Source: an uncultured Haloferula sp.
GTDB lineage: Bacteria; Verrucomicrobiota; Verrucomicrobiae; Verrucomicrobiales; Akkermansiaceae
Assembly (NCBI GenBank): GCA_946885645.1
Contig: CAMPGU010000012.1
Location: 1-35,283, forward strand
Direction: 5' to 3'
Length of the DNA: 35,283 bases
Position 1 is the stretch's first letter. Every line of letters starts with the position of its first letter. Shown here in pieces: positions 9,462 through 16,831 of the stretch. The notes under the pieces are model-generated. The model was not told the DNA's origin. It worked only from the letters and a program-made list of their open reading frames with translations, and did not search any database. The position numbers and the translations under genes are program-made.

Positions 9462-10217
9462 TCAGGGCCGCCACGCGTCCCAGAGCAGCTTCAGGGTCAT
9501 CGCGAAAACCACGGTCAGGAAGACCGGCCGGATAAATCCCGCGCCCTTCCGGACTACCAGGGCGGAACCCAGCCGAGCACCCAATAGCTGTCCGCCGATC
9601 ATCGCGCCCGCCGCGGGGAAGTGGACCGAGCCATTCGGCAGGAAGATGAAGAGCGAGCCGAGGTTGCTGGCAAGGTTCGCGGCCTTGGTGTAGCCTGTCG
9701 CACCACGGAGTTCCAAGCCGAGTAGCGCCACCACGGCGAGGGTCCAGAACGACCCGGTGCCGGGACCGAAAAAGCCGTCGTAAAACCCCAACGCGATCCC
9801 GAAGATGACGGCGAAGAAAATCGGGGATATCCGCTGCTTTCCTGTTTGCACCCCGAAGCGGCGGTTCAGCGCGGTGTAGATCGCCACCGCGGCGAGCAGC
9901 CACGGGATCAATTGCTTCAGGAGGTCCTTGTTCAGCACGCTGACCGCATGGGCTCCGGCCATGCTGGCGAGGAAGGCCACCGCCACCGCCAGACCCAGCG
10001 CGGGAGTCTTCATCAGCCCCGCCCGGGCATAGTGCCAGACAGCGATGGATGTGCCGAAGGACGACTGGAGCTTGTTCGTGCCCAGCGCCATCTGCGGCGG
10101 CATGCCGGTGGCCAGCAACGCTGGAACCGTGATGAGACCGCCGCCGCCCGCGACGGCATCGATGAAGCCGCCGCCGAAGCCGGCCACGAAGAGCAGCGCA
10201 TAGGCGAGCGGCGGCAT
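9462..10217 (-). CDS. TSUP-family (TauE/SafE) membrane permease, YfcA-like
   Basis: 251 residues with about 7-8 hydrophobic segments. The N-terminal signature FVAGFGGGFIDAVAGGGGLITVPALLATGMPPQMALGTNKLQ and the second-repeat GFYDGFFGPGTGSFW are typical of the TSUP family, inner-membrane exporters of sulfite, sulfoacetate or other small organosulfur anions. The true substrate is unknown. It is last in a closely spaced minus-strand group (4 bp after the small membrane protein). Its stop abuts that of the convergent NYN gene: the two stops together form TGATCA at 9459-9464, leaving no intergenic space for a terminator. Confidence 0.9.
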   Translation of the reverse strand: MPPLAYALLFVAGFGGGFIDAVAGGGGLITVPALLATGMPPQMALGTNKLQSSFGTSIAVWHYARAGLMKTPALGLAVAVAFLASMAGAHAVSVLNKDLLKQLIPWLLAAVAIYTALNRRFGVQTGKQRISPIFFAVIFGIALGFYDGFFGPGTGSFWTLAVVALLGLELRGATGYTKAANLASNLGSLFIFLPNGSVHFPAAGAMIGGQLLGARLGSALVVRKGAGFIRPVFLTVVFAMTLKLLWDAWRP

Positions 10218-10221
10218 GCGA

Positions 10222-10659
10222 CTACTTTTGCTTCGGGCCCGGGGTCTCCGGCACCTCGTCGGCCTGGGGCGGCCCTTGCATGAAGTTCAAAAGTTCCATG
10301 CCGAACTCGATGTCGTCCTTGCCGACCGCGGTGCCCCCGCCTGCCTCCGAGACCATATCCGCCAGACGTTTTATTGTTTCTTCTTTCGCCTTTGCGGGAG
10401 GAAGCGCCGGTTTGGCCGGGGTCATCGCTTCCTGCTTCGCCGGTTGGTCCCGCAGCAGCGAAACGAGGAGATCCCGCGTTTCCCGGAGGCTGAGGGCGAG
10501 GATCAGCGCGCACGCGAAAAGTCCGCCAAGAGTCCACGAGGCGATGCGCTTCATGCGCAACCAGCCGTCCGCCTGCCCGCGCTCCCGCTCCTCCAACATC
10601 CGGTGAAGGCCATCTTCGGATGGCCGGCCGTACCGGCGCGGTTCGGGACCTCCTTCCAC
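10222..10659 (-). CDS. Small single-pass membrane protein of unknown function
   Basis: 145 residues if the GTG at 10659 is used; an ATG at 10599 (MLEERERGQADGW) or 10554 (MKRIASW) are alternatives, none with a good ribosome-binding site. One transmembrane helix, roughly IASWTLGGLFACALILALSL, is followed by a Lys/Ala/Pro-rich linker and an acidic, Pro-rich C-terminus. I recognise no family. It sits 4 bp upstream of the TSUP permease gene on the same strand, suggesting cotranscription and possibly a partner role. Confidence 0.55.
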   Translation of the reverse strand: MEGGPEPRRYGRPSEDGLHRMLEERERGQADGWLRMKRIASWTLGGLFACALILALSLRETRDLLVSLLRDQPAKQEAMTPAKPALPPAKAKEETIKRLADMVSEAGGGTAVGKDDIEFGMELLNFMQGPPQADEVPETPGPKQK

Positions 10660-10721
10660 GCAAGGAGCTTATCGGGATGCTTCCCTTGCGTCAAATATCA
10701 AGACCTCCGGGCGACTCCCTC

Positions 10722-11585
10722 TCACCGCAGCTCTTTTCGCGCGATCACGCCGTACATCAGCGGGATCTTCGGACTGCCTTCGGGAACGGTCCAGCGCCTC
10801 CCGGGCAGGGGCGTCATTTCGTGGTAAGGCTTCCACCCGTTGCTGTGGAAATACTCGCGGAATTCGTGCACGGCGAGACCCGAGGCGAGCACGGCCCCGA
10901 GGATCTCCCCGATGCCGCGCTGGAATTCGTAGCACGGATTCGGGTTCACAAAGGGCGATGAATCGGCCGCTGCCCCGGAAGGGATCAATCCGCCGGCAGA
11001 AGCACCCACGTAGTCGGAAACCCCCTGCTCCCAGTAGAGCGGCTGGTGGGGCATGCTGTAGTCGTAGGTGGGCACGCCTTTCTCGTCGAAGATCATCGCC
11101 ACCGGGTGAAACTCGACGCAGACGAAACGCCCGCCGGGCCTCAAGAGCGCCGCCACCCGCTTCATCCACTCCTCCAGATTGGAGAGCCAGCATAGAGCTC
11201 CATAGGATGCGAATACGGTGTCGAACCTCCTGCCCGTGACCCCGGCTTCGGTCAGCCAGGGGTAAACGTCGGACCGCTCGAAGATCGCGGGTATCCCCGC
11301 GTCCTCCGAGAGCGTACGTGCGAAGGCGATCGCTTCGTCGCTGATGTCCACGCCGGTCACCGTCGCTCCCAGCGAGGCGATTCCCAGGCTATCCTGGCCG
11401 GAGTTGCACAGGAGGTGCAGCACCTCTTGCCCGCGCACATCGCCCAGCAGGGCGATCTCCTCGTCGAAAAGGGTGCTGCCGCCGCCACGGAGGAATCCCG
11501 CTTGGTCAGGTTTGTGCGAGTTGTGAACGACCGTCGCGGAATTCCATGAAAGGCGGTTCTTTTCGTGGAGCTCGGAACGGATCAT
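10722..11585 (-). CDS. Class I SAM-dependent methyltransferase
   Basis: 287 residues. SAM motif I is VLHLLCNSGQDSLGIASLGA (55-74), followed by VTGVDISDEAIAFAR (motif II) and FDTVFASYGALCWLSNLEEWMKRVAALLRPGGRFVCVEFHP. The N-terminus (NRLSWNSATVVHNSHKPDQA) and the C-terminal stretch with YHEMTPLPGRRWTVPEGSPKIPLMYGVIARK match a widespread family of small-molecule methyltransferases of unassigned substrate. It lies 27 bp after the sensor-kinase-like gene and before the small membrane protein, all on the minus strand, so it is probably part of that operon. Confidence 0.85.
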   Translation of the reverse strand: MIRSELHEKNRLSWNSATVVHNSHKPDQAGFLRGGGSTLFDEEIALLGDVRGQEVLHLLCNSGQDSLGIASLGATVTGVDISDEAIAFARTLSEDAGIPAIFERSDVYPWLTEAGVTGRRFDTVFASYGALCWLSNLEEWMKRVAALLRPGGRFVCVEFHPVAMIFDEKGVPTYDYSMPHQPLYWEQGVSDYVGASAGGLIPSGAAADSSPFVNPNPCYEFQRGIGEILGAVLASGLAVHEFREYFHSNGWKPYHEMTPLPGRRWTVPEGSPKIPLMYGVIARKELR

Positions 11586-11612
11586 GGCTGGAAGCTAAAA
11601 GGCGGCCGGGAT

Positions 11613-12923
11613 CTAGCGGTCCGAGATTTCGTGGGACAGGCTGCGGGCCAGCACCGCGATCCGCCGGAGCTCGTGCTGGCATTGATCGAAGCGGGAGCGC
11701 AGCGCTCCGGGGGGATATTCCTCCCGGGCGAGTTCCCAGCGCATGGACTCCGCCACCAGCTCCTGTGCCAGGACGTCGTGGAGATAGGAGGAAAGGTCGT
11801 CGCGCGCGGCGGGCAGGCCGCCGGACCAGGTGTTGTGCACGAGCGATGAAAGGGAGCCGGCCACGCCGGTGGCGGGGAGCTGGTCCGCCCTCCGGGCCGC
11901 GAGCAGCTCGATCCCGGTGGAGCCGGTGAGGCGCAGCGTCACCGGCCGCGACAGGGAAACCACCAGCCCGAGCTCCAGCCAGTGGAGCGGGTCCACCTCG
12001 CCCTGCCAGGAGATGCGGCAGCGGACGCGGTCGGCGTCTTCCTCCGCCTCCAGCCCGTGGATCATGGCGGTGCGGGCCAGCTCTTCCTCCAGCCATGCGG
12101 GCATGCGGTGCAGATCGTCCGGAGCGCGTCTCCCGGCGGGCAGCCGGCCTTCGATCCACGAGGCGGCCAGCGGCCATTCGGAAAATACGGCCTCCATGCT
12201 ACCGAAACGGTCGATCCGCTCCTGCCACCTCGCCTTCAGGTCCTCCGCATGCGAGGGGGAGACGCCGCGCTCGATCCGTCCGCTCGCCCGGAGCCAATCC
12301 CATAGCGAACGCCGCGGGGTGGGGAGGCGGAACTCGATCACGGTGCCCTCGATCGGGTGGACGATCATCTCGCCACCGCAGCGGGCCATCCGGCGCCGCA
12401 TGGTGGACATGCCGATTCCGCCCGGCTTGCCCGCGGAAATGCCCCGGCCGTTGTCTGCCACGGTCACCGCGCATCCCTCCTGGAGGGGGACCATGAGTAC
12501 CTCGATCCGGGTCGCGGCGGCATGGCGCATCGCGTTGCCGATCGCCTCGCGCACGGCCAGGTAGAGCTGCCGGGCGGCTTCCCGGCCGGTGTCGGAAACC
12601 TTGCCGAGCCGCTTCATCGTCACCTCGCCGCCGCCGCGGGCGAATGCCTGCAGCTCCACCTCCCAGCCCTGCCAGGCTTGGTCGAGCGTTTCCACTGCTC
12701 CCGCGTGATCGGTGGCTGCAAAGGTTTCGCTCACCACCGCGAGCACGGTTTCCAGCGAATTCCGCGAGGGTCCCGGGATGTCGGAACGAGGGTGGGCCAC
12801 GCGGGCGACCAGGGACTCCAGCGGCTGGATCACATCGCGACGGATGCGATCGCTCATCTGCGAGCCGTTCCAAGTCTCCCCGCGGCGGCGGAAAGGCATC
12901 CAATGATCGAAGGGATCATTCAT
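11613..12923 (-). CDS. Atypical sensor-histidine-kinase-like protein (HATPase_c first, HisKA_3-like helices last)
   Basis: 436 residues, no transmembrane segment. Residues ~115-200 form a NarX/LiaS-type HATPase_c domain: N-box AVREAIGNAMRHAAATRIEV (124-142), DNGRG (158-161), GGIGMSTMRRRMARCGGEM (168-186). Before it, SDRIRRDVIQPLESLVARV resembles the start of a HisKA_3 helix but lacks the LHD histidine. The middle (~205-370) is unrecognised. The C-terminus DDLSSYLHDVLAQELVAESMRWEL (375-398), then a second helix ending RSLSHEISD, looks like a complete HisKA_3 dimerisation domain with candidate phospho-acceptor His382, but no ATPase domain follows it. No response regulator is adjacent. It may be a permuted kinase, phosphatase or partner protein. 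It is 22 bp after the porin gene. Confidence 0.7.
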   Translation of the reverse strand: MNDPFDHWMPFRRRGETWNGSQMSDRIRRDVIQPLESLVARVAHPRSDIPGPSRNSLETVLAVVSETFAATDHAGAVETLDQAWQGWEVELQAFARGGGEVTMKRLGKVSDTGREAARQLYLAVREAIGNAMRHAAATRIEVLMVPLQEGCAVTVADNGRGISAGKPGGIGMSTMRRRMARCGGEMIVHPIEGTVIEFRLPTPRRSLWDWLRASGRIERGVSPSHAEDLKARWQERIDRFGSMEAVFSEWPLAASWIEGRLPAGRRAPDDLHRMPAWLEEELARTAMIHGLEAEEDADRVRCRISWQGEVDPLHWLELGLVVSLSRPVTLRLTGSTGIELLAARRADQLPATGVAGSLSSLVHNTWSGGLPAARDDLSSYLHDVLAQELVAESMRWELAREEYPPGALRSRFDQCQHELRRIAVLARSLSHEISDR

Positions 12924-12945
12924 CGGGGGAAAAGCTGTCCATCTT

Positions 12946-14142
12946 TCACCAGAACCAGCGGAGGCCGGCGGAGAAGCCGTGGGCCCGGTAGTTCAGTTTT
13001 CCATTGGCCGTGGCACCGGTAGGCGGCAGCGGGGTGCTGCCGCTGATCTGGCGCGGCTTGCCGTACCCGTATTGATAGGTGAATTCGGCGGCCCAGCATT
13101 CGGTGCGGTAGCCGGTGCCCAAGCTGGCCACGTGGAGGTCCACATCGGGCAGGCGGGGATTGAAGGCGCTATCGGGCGTGGTTTTTTCCGCGAACCAATA
13201 GCCGCCGCCCACCCACCAGCCGGAGGCCCATTTGCGCGTGACGCCGGTGCCGATGGTGAAGCTGTCTTCCCAGAGCAGCGGCTCCGCCAGCGTGCCGGTA
13301 GGGGTTTGCAGGGCGAAGCGGTCGAAGGACGACCACTCGGTGTAGGTGACATCCAGCTCGAAAAGCCAACGGTCATTCGGCCGCCATGCGTAGCCGAGGG
13401 TCCCCTCGAGGGGGAATTCCAGCTCCGACTCCGCAGGACTCACGGCGGAGGCCGGTGCCGGAAAGCTCAGGATGGTCGTGGTGTGGCCTTTGTAGGTGAC
13501 GGGCGACCAATAGCGCGCGGTTCCCCCGAAGGTGTGGCCTTCGAGCGGTTCCCAAGTGAAGCCGGCCCCGGCTCCCCAGCCGTTGCCATCGCCTTCGATG
13601 GAGAAGCTGTCGCCGGGGACGATGATGCCGCGGTTGATATCGGCGCTGCTGCTTGTCGCACTGAGGGAAATACCGATCCGGAGGCCCGGCGCGAGATCGA
13701 AGCCGAGCGCCGCCGTACCGGCCATGAAGAGCAGCTCCGTGTCCGTCGCAAAGGCGCGCAGCGGGGAATTCTCCGGCCACTCGTTTTTCTGCCCGAAGGG
13801 GGAGTAGAAGCCGAAGCCCAACGCGGCCCCCTCCCACAAGGGCGTGGAGGCAAAGGCGCTCGCGGCCACCGCGGGACCATCCTTCAGGTCGGTGTGTCCG
13901 CCCGGGCCGGTATGGTCCACCTTGTAATCGAGGACATAACCCGCGAGCAGAATTTCCGATCCCGCGCCCGCGCCAAGAAGTGCCGGGTTGTAGTAAACGG
14001 CGGACGCGTTCGTGTTCGACGCCACGCCCGCGTTTCCCCGCGCCAGCACTTCCGGATCGTGGTAGGTGAACTCGATGCCGAGGCCGTACGCCGGGCCCGT
14101 GGCTGCCGCGGCGAGGATCGCGAGGTAGGGGATTTTACTCAC
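12946..14142 (-). CDS. Outer-membrane transport porin, OmpP1/FadL/TodX family
   Basis: 398 residues from a GTG start. A signal peptide (SKIPYLAILAAAATGPAYG) is followed by the family signature EVLARGNAGVASNTNASAVYYNPALL and alternating beta-strand-like segments, ending in the C-terminal aromatic HGFSAGLRWFW typical of outer-membrane barrels. FadL-type proteins take up hydrophobic compounds such as long-chain fatty acids or aromatic hydrocarbons across the outer membrane. First gene of the minus-strand group that continues with the sensor-like protein, methyltransferase, small membrane protein and TSUP permease. The substrate is not deducible. Confidence 0.88.
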   Translation of the reverse strand: MSKIPYLAILAAAATGPAYGLGIEFTYHDPEVLARGNAGVASNTNASAVYYNPALLGAGAGSEILLAGYVLDYKVDHTGPGGHTDLKDGPAVAASAFASTPLWEGAALGFGFYSPFGQKNEWPENSPLRAFATDTELLFMAGTAALGFDLAPGLRIGISLSATSSSADINRGIIVPGDSFSIEGDGNGWGAGAGFTWEPLEGHTFGGTARYWSPVTYKGHTTTILSFPAPASAVSPAESELEFPLEGTLGYAWRPNDRWLFELDVTYTEWSSFDRFALQTPTGTLAEPLLWEDSFTIGTGVTRKWASGWWVGGGYWFAEKTTPDSAFNPRLPDVDLHVASLGTGYRTECWAAEFTYQYGYGKPRQISGSTPLPPTGATANGKLNYRAHGFSAGLRWFW

Positions 14143-14227
14143 GCCCTAGCGTCTAACACGCCTCCACACGGCCCGGCTAGCTCCGGTTGGTAGGAAATTC
14201 TCCCATTCACGAAGGGGTATCCTCCCG

Positions 14228-14395
14228 ATGGCGCTACGTAATTCTACTCCGGATGATCCTCGCGATCTGGGTTCCAACCCTCCCAACCCGACTGACGCGA
14301 TGACTCCCACCTCTGCCGATCTCCCCGCCGCCATCTCCGGCTCGATGGCAGCGCTTCCTCCCCCGGCAGGGATCAGCCATCGCGAACAGTCTTGA
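14228..14395 (+). CDS. Possible 55-aa Pro/Ala/Ser-rich small ORF
   Basis: ATG at 14228 to TGA 14393-14395, predicted MALRNSTPDDPRDLGSNPPN and on to HREQS. An AAGGGG lies about 10 nt before the ATG. No family recognised and no hydrophobic segment. Low-complexity content means chance is a serious alternative. Its stop overlaps a TTG (14392) in frame with the next small ORF. Confidence 0.22.
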   Translation: MALRNSTPDDPRDLGSNPPNPTDAMTPTSADLPAAISGSMAALPPPAGISHREQS

Positions 14396-14409
14396 GATCA
14401 CTCCCCCCC

Positions 14410-14652
14410 ATGAATTGGTTCCACCCTTCCGGAGCCTCCCATCCCGGTCCGGCGGACTCCCGCCGGACCGACGATGAGGGGGGAACTTCCCTCGGTTTCG
14501 AAGTTCAGGCCCCCGTGCTGCCGCCGGTGATCCAGTGGCTCATCTGGCCGACGATTCCCGCCTTGGGCTTTCTTCCCGGGCTCGTGTCGCTCTCCTCCGG
14601 CCGCGGAGGTCAGAGCGACGGCAGTCCCGGGACGCGATCCTCCCGTCTCTGA
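14410..14652 (+). CDS. Possible 80-aa small ORF with one hydrophobic segment
   Basis: Starts MNWFHPSGASHPGPADSRRT; the same frame is open back to a TTG at 14392 that overlaps the previous small ORF's stop. The middle, PPVIQWLIWPTIPALGFLPGLVSL, is a plausible membrane helix; the tail is Gly/Ser/Arg-rich. Third codon positions are mostly G or C, as in real genes here. No family recognised. A strong inverted repeat begins 2 bp after its TGA. The run of Cs before the ATG gives no Shine-Dalgarno. Confidence 0.3.
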   Translation: MNWFHPSGASHPGPADSRRTDDEGGTSLGFEVQAPVLPPVIQWLIWPTIPALGFLPGLVSLSSGRGGQSDGSPGTRSSRL

Positions 14653-14653
14653 C

Positions 14654-14724
14654 GGCCCCGGTGGGGTTCCATGGCCGCCGCGTTACTGCTCATGACAGCG
14701 GCCATGGGATCACACCACGGGGCC
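14654..14724. repeat. Long imperfect inverted repeat (hairpin), 25- and 27-nt arms
   Basis: Left arm 14654-14678 and right arm 14698-14724 flank a 19-nt loop. The outer 7 bp (GGCCCCG) and inner 10 bp (CCATGGCCGC) pair perfectly; the middle pairs with mismatches and two bulged bases. No T-tract follows on either strand, so it is not a textbook intrinsic terminator. It could be an RNA 3'-end stabiliser, a structured RNA or a repeat-family member. Confidence 0.65.
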
Positions 14725-14734
14725 GGGCCGTGGC

Positions 14735-16105
14735 TTAAATCACGCTCCCGTAGAGCGTGAAGCCCGTGCTTTCCTCCACGCGCAGGTCGAGAAGTTGGCC
14801 GGTCAGCTTGTGGGGATCCCCGTCGAAAATGAGGATCTTGTTGGTTCCGGTGCGGCCGGTCAGGCGCTGCTTGTTCGTCTTGGAAGGGCCTTCGCAGAGC
14901 ACCTGCTGGACCGTCCCGACCAGCGCCTGATGCTTTGCCTTGGCGATCTCGTTCACCACGTCCAGCAGCCGCTGGTTGCGCTCCTCCTTCACCCGTTCGG
15001 GGAGCTGGCCGTCCATTTCGGCGGCGGGGGTGTCCTTGCGCTTGGAGTAGCGGAAGACGAAGGCGTTATCGAATTGGAGGCGCTCCACGGTCGCGACCGT
15101 CGCCAGGAAGTCCTCCTCCTCTTCGCCGGGGAAGCCGACGATGATATCCGTGGTGATGGCGATCCCGGGCCGGGCGGCCTTCATCTTCTCGCAGATCTCC
15201 ACGAACTTCTCGTTCTTGTACGGGCGCCGCATCAGCTTCAGGATCCGGTCGGACCCGCTCTGCATGGGGAAATGGATGTGCGGGCAGAGCTTCGGCAGAT
15301 AGGTGAAGGCGGCCACCAGATCGTCGCGGTAGCCGATCGGGTGGGGGGAGGTGAAGCGGATGCGCTCGATGCCTTCCACGGCGTGCACCGCCTCCAGGAG
15401 CTGCACGAAGGGTGACTTCCCGTCCACTTTATCGAACTCCGTCCGCCCGTAGAGATTCACGATCTGGCCGAGCAGGGTGATCTCCTTCACGCCGTGGTCG
15501 CGGAGGCGCTTCACTTCCTCCACGATCTCCGGGATCGGGCGGCCGCGCTCCTTGCCGCGGGTATCCGGCACGATGCAGAAGGAGCAGCGCATGTTGCAGC
15601 CCTGCATGATCGAGACGAAGGCGGAGGCGTTGAGCTCCTTCGGGATGTGATCGCGGATCGTGTTCTGCGAGCCCGCCTCTTCCTCCACGTCGCAGACGCT
15701 TTCACCGGTGAGGGAGAGTTCCAATTCGTCCATCCGCCGGTGCAGGCGGCGCTGGAGGATGGTGTCCACGTATTCGAAAACCTTATGGTATTTCTGCGTG
15801 CCCACCACCACGTCCAGGTGCGGGATGCGCTCGAAAAGCTCCGGCCCGCGGCTCTGCGCCATGCAGCCCATGAAGCCGAAAACCACGTGCGGCTTCTGCC
15901 GCCGGTAGGAGCCCATGTTGCCCATTTTCCCCAGCGCCTTCTGCTCGGCCTGGTCGCGGACGGAGCAGGTGTTCACCAGGATCGCGTCCGCATCGGTTTC
16001 CTCGGCGGTGACCGTGTAGCCGCCTTCGGTGAACATCTGCGCGACTTGTTCCGAGTCGCGCTCGTTCATCTGGCAGCCATAGGTGCGGATGTAAACTTTA
16101 GGCAT
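14735..16105 (-). CDS. miaB: tRNA-2-methylthio-N6-dimethylallyladenosine synthase MiaB
   Basis: Radical-SAM methylthiotransferase that modifies i6A37 in tRNAs. 456 residues. The N-terminal MTTase domain has its auxiliary-cluster cysteines C11, C47 and C81 (YGCQMN, VNTCSVR, GCMAQ). The radical-SAM motif is GCNMRCSFCIVP (C170, C174, C177). The C-terminal TRAM-like region ends with LRVEESTGFTLYGSVI. The start MPKVYIRTYGCQMNE is chosen because the 49 residues of open frame upstream are not family-like. The usual LLGQNVNSYG segment reads LLGQIVNLYG here. It follows purN by 70 bp on the same strand. Confidence 0.95.
   Translation of the reverse strand: MPKVYIRTYGCQMNERDSEQVAQMFTEGGYTVTAEETDADAILVNTCSVRDQAEQKALGKMGNMGSYRRQKPHVVFGFMGCMAQSRGPELFERIPHLDVVVGTQKYHKVFEYVDTILQRRLHRRMDELELSLTGESVCDVEEEAGSQNTIRDHIPKELNASAFVSIMQGCNMRCSFCIVPDTRGKERGRPIPEIVEEVKRLRDHGVKEITLLGQIVNLYGRTEFDKVDGKSPFVQLLEAVHAVEGIERIRFTSPHPIGYRDDLVAAFTYLPKLCPHIHFPMQSGSDRILKLMRRPYKNEKFVEICEKMKAARPGIAITTDIIVGFPGEEEEDFLATVATVERLQFDNAFVFRYSKRKDTPAAEMDGQLPERVKEERNQRLLDVVNEIAKAKHQALVGTVQQVLCEGPSKTNKQRLTGRTGTNKILIFDGDPHKLTGQLLDLRVEESTGFTLYGSVI
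14740..14760 (-). terminator. Hairpin at the miaB 3' end, weak intrinsic terminator
   Basis: A perfect 8-bp stem TCACGCTC/GAGCGTGA with a 5-nt loop lies over the last miaB codons and, on the minus strand, is followed directly by the stop codon TAA inside TTTAAG. The U-tract is only three long, so termination may be inefficient and helped by the larger hairpin downstream. Confidence 0.4.
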
Positions 16106-16175
16106 AGTGGGGCCGGGGCGGCGGACGCTAGCGGCGCGCGGACCGGGTTTCAAGCCGGGAGAAACACGGGAATTT

Positions 16176-16754
16176 TCAGGTTCCCAGCGACTTCGCCACC
16201 CGTCGGATCGCCTCCGGATAAATCCGGTGCTCCTCCGCGAGGATCCGTTCATGCAGGCTCTCCGGGGTGTCTCCGGGCAGAACGGGGACCTTCGCCTGCA
16301 GGATCGCAGGTCCGGTGTCCACTCCGCCGTCCACGTAATGGACCGTACAGCCGGTTTCCTGCACTCCGGCTTCCAGTGCCTGTTTCCATGCCTGCAGGCC
16401 GGGGAAGGCGGGCAGCAGGGCCGGGTGAATATTGATGATCCGGTTCGGGAACGCCTCCAGCAGAGGCTCTCTCACCAGCCGCATGAAACCCGCGAGGCAT
16501 ACCAGATCGACCCCGGCGGCTTTCAGCGCGGCGGCGGTTTCGGCTTGGGCCTCCTCCGGATACTTCGACTTGAAGCCGCGGCAGTCGATGATGCCGGTGG
16601 GGATCCCGGCTTTCTTCGCCCGCTCCAGGATGTAGCCCTGCGGATTGTCCGAAAGGACGAGGGCGATTTCGGCGGGGATCGATCCGTCGGCGACCCCGTC
16701 TAGGATCGCCTGCATGTTTGAGCCGGAACCGGAGCCGAGGATACCGAGGCGCAT
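16176..16754 (-). CDS. purN: Phosphoribosylglycinamide formyltransferase (GAR transformylase)
   Basis: Third step of purine synthesis, transferring a formyl group from 10-formyl-THF to GAR. 192 residues, typical. N-terminal LGILGSGSGSNMQAIL is the phosphate-binding region. Catalytic N108 and H110 lie in NIIHPALLPAFPG-like INIHPALLPAFPG, and D146 is in VDGGVDTGPAI. The start MRLGILGSGSGSNMQ is chosen because the open frame upstream to 16898 overlaps the divergent toxin-antitoxin promoter and is not family-like. Upstream of miaB on the same strand. Confidence 0.96.
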   Translation of the reverse strand: MRLGILGSGSGSNMQAILDGVADGSIPAEIALVLSDNPQGYILERAKKAGIPTGIIDCRGFKSKYPEEAQAETAAALKAAGVDLVCLAGFMRLVREPLLEAFPNRIINIHPALLPAFPGLQAWKQALEAGVQETGCTVHYVDGGVDTGPAILQAKVPVLPGDTPESLHERILAEEHRIYPEAIRRVAKSLGT

Positions 16755-16797
16755 GGGGGGAGAAGAAGCGGGAGGACTTGCGGTAGCAAGCGGTTGC

Positions 16798-16826
16798 TTG
16801 ACAAATCGCGCCATGAGGTAATCGAT
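16798..16826 (+). promoter_or_regulatory. Candidate promoter of the toxin-antitoxin pair
   Basis: A consensus -35 TTGACA at 16798-16803 is followed 15-17 bp later by TAATCG/ATCGAT (16819-16826), a poor -10. GGTAA (16817-16821) and TTACC (16836-16840) form a spaced dyad around the start codon that could be the antitoxin's own operator. Suggestive only. Confidence 0.35.
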
Positions 16827-16831
16827 GTGGT

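Larger units (their letters stand above)
14143..14734. other. 592-bp gap between the FadL-family gene and miaB
   Basis: No conserved gene is recognisable. The stretch contains the upstream region of the FadL gene (about the first 85 bp, with a near-palindromic GGTAGGAAATTCTCCC around 14189-14205), two overlapping small plus-strand ORFs (14228-14395 and 14410-14652), and a long imperfect inverted repeat starting 2 bp after the second ORF's stop. Composition is similar to neighbouring genes, so it is not an obvious foreign insert. Confidence 0.6.

Noticed and set aside
14146..14334. 62-residue minus-strand frame upstream of the FadL gene
   Set aside because: Arg/Gly-rich, covers the likely promoter region of the FadL gene and shows no family feature.
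15494..16435. 313-residue open frame antisense to miaB
   Set aside because: Mirror of miaB codon bias; composition unlike a protein and it crosses the purN-miaB junction.
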